Source of the DNA: Capsicum annuum
Lineage: Eukaryota > Streptophyta > Magnoliopsida > Solanales > Solanaceae
Length of the DNA: 64,000 nt
Direction: 5' to 3'
Assembly: GCF_002878395.1 (NCBI RefSeq)
Contig: NC_061120.1
Coordinates: 114,269,212 to 114,333,211 of the forward strand
A program made the position numbers and the translations under genes. Shown piece by piece: positions 55,966-64,000 of the stretch; the first letter of the stretch is position 1, and each line of letters begins with the position of its first letter. The notes below the pieces were generated by a model. It had not been told where the DNA came from and ran no database searches. It worked only from the letters and a program-made list of their open reading frames with translations.

Positions 55966-58581
55966 AAAGAGTATTAAAAAACCAAAATAACCCCAAGACA
56001 TGGTAGGGTTAGTACAAGAGACACCATGACAAAATGAGTACAAGATAATCCTAAATATACATCATAGTTTAAGAACATACAAAATAAGAGTATCATATAC
56101 AATGTAAGGGGAGGACCAAATTTAGCCTCTAAATGTTTTCCTAATCTTCAATCAACAATACAACTACAGGATGCCATTAACGACACTGAATCATACTCAG
56201 AGGTGAATCAGGGAAAAGATGTAGAAGTGTAGTATGATTACCAAAACGATAGGTACTCAATAGACATGATATTCCATGTAAGATCAATTAGAGTAAAGTA
56301 TAGTATATAATCTAAGGCAATAATTACTAGACAAAAATAGAGATAATAGACTACACTAGGCAAATATGCTAAGGTAAAAGTAAGTGACTCAAAAGGGGAA
56401 ATAAAAGCGTAGCTATGATAACTGGACCTTCATAAGCCCAGAACAAGTTTGATCCCTTATATTAACGATGAGTATAAACAAAGAGTAAAGCTATAGTAAT
56501 GACGAGATATAAAATTAATGAAGGTAAAATGACCAAAAATGTGCAATATACTTACCTTATATTCCTTTACTAACCATGACCACCATTCTATTGGTGTCTA
56601 CTAGTCTCCCAACCTTAGATTAGTATTAGTAATACTAAATTTTAGACTTGAATGCGAACTTAGTGAATAATAAAAATATGCTAAATTCCTAACTCAAAAC
56701 AAAACTAATAGTAATAAGAAATACCTAGGTGTCGGACTCAAGCCGAAACTCCTAAGTAATAAAGTAGTGATATCCTTGATTTTTAACACATATCAAGTTC
56801 ATTTAATCATAAATTCGAATTTTAGGTCAAAATTCTTTAAGGAGAAGAGAGTTCTAATTATTTAATTAGAAAATAAAATTTATGTTCAAGTACTACCTTA
56901 CCATTAATAATAATGATAATTAAGCTTATATTGATTGCTGAGTCAACCCTATATCCAAGTAATAGATTAAAGAAGGTTATGTTATAATTTAAGGGCACTA
57001 TTTAAAGAATTCTATAAAATAGTGCGATAGAACCAACAACAAATCTCAAACCTAACCTAAGGAAAGAAGCCACCCAAAATGAGGATAATTCTTCATAAAC
57101 TTGCCCCAAGTCACAATGTAGGATAAGTCAAATCCTATGGGTTAATCATAGACTAACTTAAGCGAAATAAGGCCAAAATCTACCCAAAAAAGCCCCTAAT
57201 TTGTAAAATTAAATAGGAATATATTAATGGGAATCCAAGCCATATGAAACCAGCTATAGTTGTCACAAGATAACACTAATAATATAATAGAGTAGTTCGA
57301 AAAGAAAGGTAATCCTAGCTTTCCTGGACGTCCTCAAAAGCTCGTAATGCCCTCTACATCTAAGTTTTCCCCTCACGAGAATCCTAAAAATATTATCGTC
57401 CTATCAAAATAAAGTTTGCACACTAAGACAACAATATTGATACCCATATTGCAAATATATGGTGAGTGTCATAAATGGGATAAAAATCTAATAGTGGGGA
57501 CCATTAGCAAACATAATAATTGAATTTATCACTATGTTCATAGCTCAGTGATTACTTGCCCCAAAACTAGGAATAATTTGAGCTCCATAATAGATTAATT
57601 AGTTAAATTGAATTTAAACCAAGAACTTACGGGAAAATAATCACTAGCATGTTTCAAACTCAAACCCAATACAAGTTATGATTATACACATATTACAAAG
57701 CTCCCATAGTTAGTGCTGGTTATTTAACACTTAGAATTATGCTGCAAAACTAAGGTAGGGACTTTATATACTGTTATGTTTTTCTTTATGATTGTCGGGA
57801 CCCCCCATCACAAATGTTTAAGTTGAAAAAGACTTTCTTTGTGAATGCAACTATCCAACATGACCATGAAGAAGTTGCTTAGAATGGATAGGTCAACTTC
57901 CTCCTCGCAAAAATGAAGGCTAGCTCGCAAATGTGGATGTCAAAATTCCTTGAAATTTATGATCATGGCCAAGGCCTCATGAATGTGAAGACCAAAATAA
58001 TTTACTTTCATGACCGCAACCAATAACTTTTGAATGCAAAGGGTAACTTTTTCCTGCTCTAGGTGCGTATGTACGAAATACTTTCCTAAGTTGCAAAATC
58101 TTTAGATGAGCCATTGGGATTCATTTAAAATCTCGTGAATGTAACTAAACTATGGTGACCTATAAAAATCGACATCCAGACTCAAAGGAACCATCAATAT
58201 TTCTATTGAAATTTGTTTTGACAAATAAGTGGGTCCAAAACACAAGGTTCTAATTATACCAAAATGCACTCAATTGCCCAAAATGAGTTTGGAAGCCTCT
58301 AGACTTGAAAAAAGGGTTCACTTAGCCTAAAATTGACATTTTGGAGACAATGGAACTGTCCAAATTTCCATCCAATCTATTTTAGATGCTGTTTTGTCCC
58401 AAGACCCTTTTCTCAACTTCGAAAGCTCCAAAATAAGAAAACAATGATACAAACAAAATGAACTGGCCAATAATTAAACTATCCATCCTAACAAGCAATA
58501 AATGAATTAGGGGAGATATAAGGAAGCTCTAAATACAGAATAAAGACAAAATGATAGAAAATTACCTAGAGGGTTATTATA
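55966..58581 (-). repeat. Second Tekay-type LTR, directly adjacent
   Basis: On the + strand it starts within LTR-type text (CCCCAAGACATGGTAGGGTTAG, 55991) and ends CCTAGAGGGTTATTATA at 58581. Words of the form GCAAATGTGGATG and GAATGTGAAGACC cluster at 57840-58140, 430-740 bp into the LTR on the - strand. A good TATA box (CAGTATATAAAGTCCC, - strand) lies at about 57758-57773. The left end lacks the usual TGTCA start, so it is truncated against the preceding LTR. Confidence 0.6.
57758..57773 (-). promoter_or_regulatory. TATA box in LTR
   Basis: CAGTATATAAAGTCCC on the - strand, just downstream of the GCAAATG-type word cluster, in the place of an LTR promoter. Confidence 0.5.
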
Positions 58582-59989
58582 TTTTGACTATTGTACAAGC
58601 TATGTAGGTAACAGTTTTAGTCTCATCAACACATTTATAAATAATATTTCAAAATATCACTTTAGATTGTATTTCATGAATAACCTTTATAATAATGATT
58701 ATATACTTTTGGAATATAATGAATAAAATAGAGGTGTGTAGGAAAACTAAAATACAAACTCATAACATCAACCATTTTTGCTAATTCTTTTCTATCTAAA
58801 TCTTCTTTATACGTATATGATGTGCATGATCTAGCTAAGATTTACAAGTTTAAAAGGGTTTGAATTATATTGGACCATTTTTATATTCTTTCAAAAATGA
58901 TTTACCATTTTTTTAAGCTTTAATCTCAATTTCTGGACCAATAAATTCTTTACCACATTGTCTCAAATACTTAGTTAGCAACTCTATCCCGCCATCATTT
59001 CCCCGATTAATTGTTTTATAAATTTCTATCATTTATTGGAAGTATCTATATATTTTACTTTATCATGCTCCATAGATTTCAAAAATAAAGAACTTTTAGG
59101 ATGTTTGGTAGTTTTGTCCTTAGTAAACATAAGTAAAGAGGGAACGTCAACATCTTTATGATGACTTAAATAGTCGGGTTGTATGGGCACCCACTCTAAT
59201 CCTCCTAGATAAGAGAACTCTTACCACCAAATTATGAAAATATATAGATGTCATAAAAGAAAGTAATACATCTTTTAATCTTTAAATACATAGTTAAAAT
59301 TTATTGAATACAAAGGAAACACTTTACCAAGAGATCTAGTATGAATAGGTACAAGAGATACTATAAAGGAATATTAAAGATACATATAACCTATATTTTA
59401 TCGTAAGAGATACTTATAAAAGTTGTCAGAGATCTCTACTGAATTAGGTAGAAACATCTACTCATCATTAAACTAGAAGATACCCCACAAAAGGACATTG
59501 CAATAGTAATACCAGTTCAAACAACACATAATGTTATGCATCATCGGTCCACAAGAATTAAATCACATAAACATCACATAAATTTATGAAAGGGAAACAT
59601 GAACTTAATGAGTTTAATTATCCAATCAAACTTCATTCCCTAATTCTTACCTCTCTTATCCTTTGCCACTTTCACTAACCCATTAGACAACTTCCACACC
59701 ATATCAACTCTAATGCCCTAACTTTTCACAATTTTCTTAATTCTAGTAATATATTTAAAAATAATTTTATTATGAACTCAACCATACATAATTGTACTTA
59801 AATCCAACTATTAATAATCAATCATTTAAAATTTTGACGAAATCATGCTTCAAGACCATTCATAGTTTAAAGGTGACACCCACGTAATGTAACCACATAG
59901 AAAGTCATAGACACTAGATAGTTACTTTAACTCAAGAATAATCAAATAGCCTCATTTCAATCAACACCAAAATAATTGAACTAAGTGAA
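58582..59989. other. Unassigned AT-rich stretch
   Basis: No coding block, array or terminal motif recognised on either strand. It could be internal sequence of a decayed element whose 3' LTR is 55966-58581. Confidence 0.35.
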
Positions 59990-61560
59990 ATCAATACAGA
60001 CAATAACCAAGTCATAATCATGACTACAAATTATTAATCGAGTCAACAACCATTAATTAACACAAATAATCCACACCTTCTATCAAATACACAACTAAGT
60101 AGATAATAACAGAGTATATGCCAGTACTTTATTCACTTAGCCTGGATAACTCAAGGATAAAACATCTCCGACAAATAATGTACAATATCGAATAATAGAT
60201 CCATACAAAGATCCCAATATAATTAACAACAATAACAATAAAATAATAATAATCTTAAAATTTCCACTCAAGGAGCTGTCAAAACTCACTAATACCTTGT
60301 AAATATATGGTAAGGGACTTATAGTTTCCTACTTAGCCATGAGCTGCAAGGGATGAGGTCTTGTCCATGTACCAAAATCTTAGACATCTACTTCTAGCCA
60401 ACCTTAAAATAATTAATCCTGTGAAGATGTCCAATATAGGTATATCCCACTAATGAATATAAATCCTATGAAGATGTCTAAATAATGGTACATCCTACTA
60501 TAGTTTACAAATATCACATTAATCATAGACACAATGAAAATAAACAATCACACTTGTACAATGAACAAGCTTTTAATATAACCTCATTTTATGTAATCAA
60601 CACTTTGAGTATTATTCAACCATTTACTTTCTCTTGAATATGCATTGTACAAGTATACTAAGAAATATTTAACATGCACTCATAAATAAAGTTGGGATTC
60701 CATTATATTAAATCATCACCTACATTTTCCCTATCATTTGAGGTTTTACTTTGGACTTGCAATATCTAAGGTACACATCGATATAGATGATTCACACTCT
60801 ACTAAATCCAAACTTCCATCTTAAAACTAATACCTTGTCGATGGCTTCCATTTCTCTAGTTACTATTATAAATCCTTCAAAGGGCACCAATACCAAGAAC
60901 CTCGAATTCAACTTTCATAATATTATAACTCAAATTTTGGGTATAATACCGTTACAATCATTCATAATTTCTAATATTGCTAACAATATACCCTAGTTCA
61001 TACCACAAACTCAATATCATATGCAGAATTAATTTGCGTTTAGATAATTGGGAATTACTATTTTTATCCATCCCAAAATCATACTCGTAGGCCTAAGAAA
61101 GGAGTATCCCATAAACCTATGTCATGTTTATGTTTTACAACCCTGTATATTCTAATCAATTAAGCCTAGTGTACCTGATTACCAAGAAGTTACAATAGAG
61201 GCAAGAAATCAAACTTCTGACACTATGCTAGTAATTTTTAAGTTAAATCTATATAAAAAGCTTGGGGTTTTATGCCATTTAAGTACATTTATTCCTCTCC
61301 ATGGCTCCATAGCTATGAAGAAACCTTAGGGGATTTTTAGAGAAGGGAAGATAATAAAATGAGGATTAGATTCTGGTTTGAGTGTCTCGCTATAGCAGCC
61401 AGTAAGCTGCTACCACGACACGACTATAACAAAAAATTCTCTATATAATAGGATGAAGTAAGCTCAACCCAAAAATTTAAAATTCCAAAATTCTAAAATA
61501 AGTCTATCCGTACTAGTTTGAGAAACAAATTTACAAGATTTCTCTTATGCGGTGCACTTG
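59990..61560 (-). repeat. LTR-like DNA with CGCTATAGC-type module
   Basis: Imperfect direct repeats CCTGTGAAGATGTCCAATATAGG (60418) and CCTATGAAGATGTCTAAATAATGG (60466) and a short palindromic cluster at 61385-61430 (CTCGCTATAGCAGCC, GTAAGCTGCTACC) match the style of the neighbouring LTRs. Leader-like sequence (GAAGAAACCTTAGGGGATTTTT, inverted) lies at 61316-61340. Ends are not fixed. The open frames 60787-60996 and 61552-61743 carry no motif. Confidence 0.4.
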
Positions 61561-62381
61561 GAAGAAGTTTCTCAAGTAACGATAGAATATATCATTCAAA
61601 TCTTTTTTTGTAATTGTATAGCCAGACTATTATGGGAAGGTCTCTCACCTAATGCTCGTTGTTCAATATCTTCTTCTTTCTCTTATCATCCTCAAAAGTA
61701 TCTTAATGGCTACTTATGGTCTCATGGTCTAATTATATACTAGAATGAATATCATAACAATTAGATTGTGCCAACAAAGGTTCATAAACATTACTAAATA
61801 TAGGGATGTAATGAACTAGTAGTAGTACCCTTGGCTTTTTTTACCCTAACAAAATATCTTCATAAGATTGCTTTTTCACCATGAACTTTTTTACTGACAT
61901 TTATAATTAAATTATAAAATGACTAAAATATTAAATACAAAAAATTTAGATATAAACTAAAAATTGGTGTAAGTAAATAAATATACATATGAAAGTAAAA
62001 AAAAACATAAAGTTTAAAGTAAGAAAATAGAGATATTAAAGATGGAACGAATGTATTTAATGCATACATAAAATCATACGTATAGCAAAAACCGAAATTG
62101 TTAGACGATAATTGAAACCTGCAATATCTTCAAAAAAATATCTCTACCTCTAATATGCTAATCCACAAATATATAATATTTATAAAATAATAATACAGAT
62201 TTTCAGAATAACATAATATATTTGAGACAGTATGTAAGAATTATGAATTTGTGAGAAAAAAATAAGGTTAGGGGATATTTATAGGGATAAATGGTTAAGG
62301 GGGTTAGGGGATAGTATCCATTGGTGAGCGTCTCCCAATGACTAGTAAAATTAATATTATTTTTTTAACAAAACTGGACCA

Positions 62382-62405
62382 TTAACTTTATTGCAATAAA
62401 GTTAA
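62382..62405. repeat. Perfect 24-bp palindrome
   Basis: Twelve bases, TTAACTTTATTG, are followed at once by their exact inverse complement. With one mismatch the symmetry extends a few bases further (CCAT and ATGG). It lies in non-coding DNA and could be the tip of a small inverted-repeat transposon or chance. Confidence 0.85.
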
Positions 62406-62746
62406 ATGGGTTTAGATATATCAGTACAAATATATATTTTGCACCTGTCTGAGGTCCTGGTCTCTTCAGTAATGGGTCTACTGTGTCTGGTTTGAATAGA
62501 ACTAGAATTAGACTAGACTAGACCAGACGTGATACATTGCCACCCTTTGTTAGTTTTATAGTCTTTTTAGAAATAAATTCAATTTTTAAGCTTTTTAGTT
62601 CAATTAGATTTAGTATTTATTTCAAGATTTGTGTAGACTTTATTTTATTTAAGATATTCTATTCAAATTAGTTTAGCTTTTGCTTAGTACAATAGATATT
62701 CAGATTTTCTTAGTACTAGTGTATACCGTGATTTAGCTCTTATTTA

Positions 62747-62890
62747 GACAAATTTAGTCTTATACGTGATTTAGGTCCGATCACAATTTACTTAGACTCA
62801 GATTGTGACAAATTTAGTCTTATATGATGATTTAGGTCCGATCATAATTTACGTAGACTCTGATTGCGACAAACTTAGTATTAGATCATC
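62747..62890 (+). repeat. Tandem repeat of 60-61 bp
   Basis: Units start GACAAATTTAGTCTTATA at 62747 and 62807, with a partial third from 62868 (GACAAACTTAGTATTAGA). Each contains GATTTAGGTCCGATCA and GTAGACTC-type words. Confidence 0.88.
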
Positions 62891-62952
62891 AGGTTTAATG
62901 TATCCTAGAGTGCCTAAAAGTCGCATTATGTAAAGTACACCAACACTCATGA

Positions 62953-64000
62953 TGTCACAACCCTATTTTTCAGGTCATAATGGAACCTAAACCCGCCAAT
63001 AGGTTAGTCAATCTCTTAGTCCAAAACCACTAGTAATACACTACTAATAGAAAAAATGAAGAATAAGATATAAATATAGTGAAAGACCAAAATTCATAAA
63101 ACGGTCCCATAACCTGGTGGAATCAGTACAAGAGCTTTTAATCTAATAAGACTGACAAAATAAAGTACAAGATGAATTTATTAATACAAGTCATCTCTGA
63201 ATACATCATAGAGAGTAGTCTAATACATAAGATGGAGAATAGCAATACTCCAAAAACTACGATCTCACCCTATGTCTCTGAACTATAGTTGATGTGCACG
63301 TCGCATGCAACAACGGAGAGAACCTATACTATAATCTACAAGCTGTTGAAGTGTATTTTGAGTACCATAATATGGTACTCAGTAAGAAACTGCTGACTGA
63401 GCTTAAAAGATAATGAAAATATAAATAGCATGCCTATTGAAATGTAAACTACATCTAAGTATCCAATAACTAACAAAGTGAAACTAATGATATAATAAGG
63501 AATAACTATCCTATTCTAGTCATACTCAGGTACCTTAACACTGTACTGCATATCACTGGCCAATATAAAAATAAAGAGCAAAAAAAGGATATGTAATAGT
63601 ATACAAGGCCATGGAATGCATATGCAATATAAATAAATGAAGAAAAAAAGGATATATAGTAATGTCATATCTACACACGTAAACACCCATATATATAAAT
63701 ATAGATATAACTTTTTTAACTCAAAGGTACAACCTAAGTCATCATGCTAGTATCTCCAAGTCTACCAATCATAGCAGAAACTAGTGATAAATAGTCAGGG
63801 TCTCTAATCCATCTAAGTAAACATGAGTAATTACCATAATAAATCAACCATAATGAAAGGAATCAGAATATTAGGGTATAAAATAATAATACTTAACCAA
63901 GGGTTAATCATGCCTTATAATATAATCATAAGATGAAAGAATTAGAATCATAACTCAAATAACAATAAAGCCTAGTAATAAACCTATCATAAGTTAACCA
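62953..64000 (-). repeat. Tekay-type LTR running off the window end
   Basis: Starts TGTCACAACCC and follows the left part of 52481-55965 in order: CAGGTCATAATGGAACCTAAACC, CCATAACCTGGTGGAATCAG, AGTACAAGAGC, CAAGTCATCTCTGAATAC and GGTACTCAGTAAG. The - strand LTR would begin beyond 64000. Confidence 0.7.

Larger units (their letters stand above)
61561..62952. other. AT-rich stretch with palindrome and tandem repeat
   Basis: No coding content. It holds the perfect palindrome at 62382-62405 and the tandem repeat at 62747-62890. The phrase AGACTAGACTAGACCAGAC at 62511 is a short simple repeat. The first 800 bases are very AT-rich and featureless to my reading, apart from a G-rich block near 62290. 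Confidence 0.5.

Noticed and set aside
58582..62952. Possible internal region of one element bounded by LTRs 55966-58581 and 62953-64000
   Set aside because: The two LTRs do not share their ends or text, and no iMet-type primer site lies next to 62953.

Overview
The window is a plant nuclear TE graveyard. I find no intact cellular gene, rRNA, tRNA or CRISPR array. Every stretch with recognisable coding content is a decayed Ty3-type LTR retrotransposon, with the pol order protease, reverse transcriptase, RNase H, integrase. The DNA is AT-rich and full of stops. Lineages present are Tekay/Del-like chromoviruses (iMet-type primer site, C-terminal chromodomain), CRM/Galadriel/Reina-type chromoviruses (CCHC gag, GPLT-type tail), and Athila/Tat-type elements (TGGCGCC..GGGGA-type primer site, long 3' region with an extra ORF). 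The LTR styles and the extra ORF look like those of large Solanaceae genomes such as pepper. That host call is inference. Nested, methylation-decayed insertions suggest heterochromatin.

Layout. 1-2938: Tekay-like element on the + strand, gag to integrase zinc finger. 2939-3892: minisatellite and LTR-like DNA. 3893-10469: Athila/Tat-type element on the + strand (RT thumb, RNase H, integrase, 3' ORF), interrupted at 10470 by a complete non-autonomous Athila/Tat-type element (10470-16788) with two LTRs, a primer site, a gag remnant and an unrecognised ORF but no pol. 16789-18480: probable end of the interrupted element and its LTR. 18905-24300: rearranged chromovirus pieces, mostly on the - strand. 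24300-25351 continues at 47280-47900: a + strand chromovirus remnant split by a large Athila/Tat-type element.

25352-47279: that Athila/Tat-type element on the - strand, flanked by the near-identical target duplications GACGT and GACAT. Its gag region holds a second insertion, a gag-less Tekay-like element (36115-44295, - strand). Its upstream LTR holds a third, a solo LTR (45866-47072) flanked by a perfect ATCTC duplication. Order of events: chromovirus, then Athila/Tat, then Tekay and the solo LTR.

47990-64000: Tekay-type LTR DNA on the - strand. A gag-bearing element spans 48559-55965. A second LTR is at 55966-58581, LTR-like DNA lies at about 59990-61560, and a further LTR runs off the end from 62953. 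The rest is AT-rich filler with a tandem repeat and a perfect 24-bp palindrome.

No gene works with another here. The pol copies carry stops, and several have lost catalytic residues. The features most worth a second look are the orphan ORF in the non-autonomous element, the family-specific palindromic modules placed at a similar distance inside unrelated LTRs, and the datable nesting.
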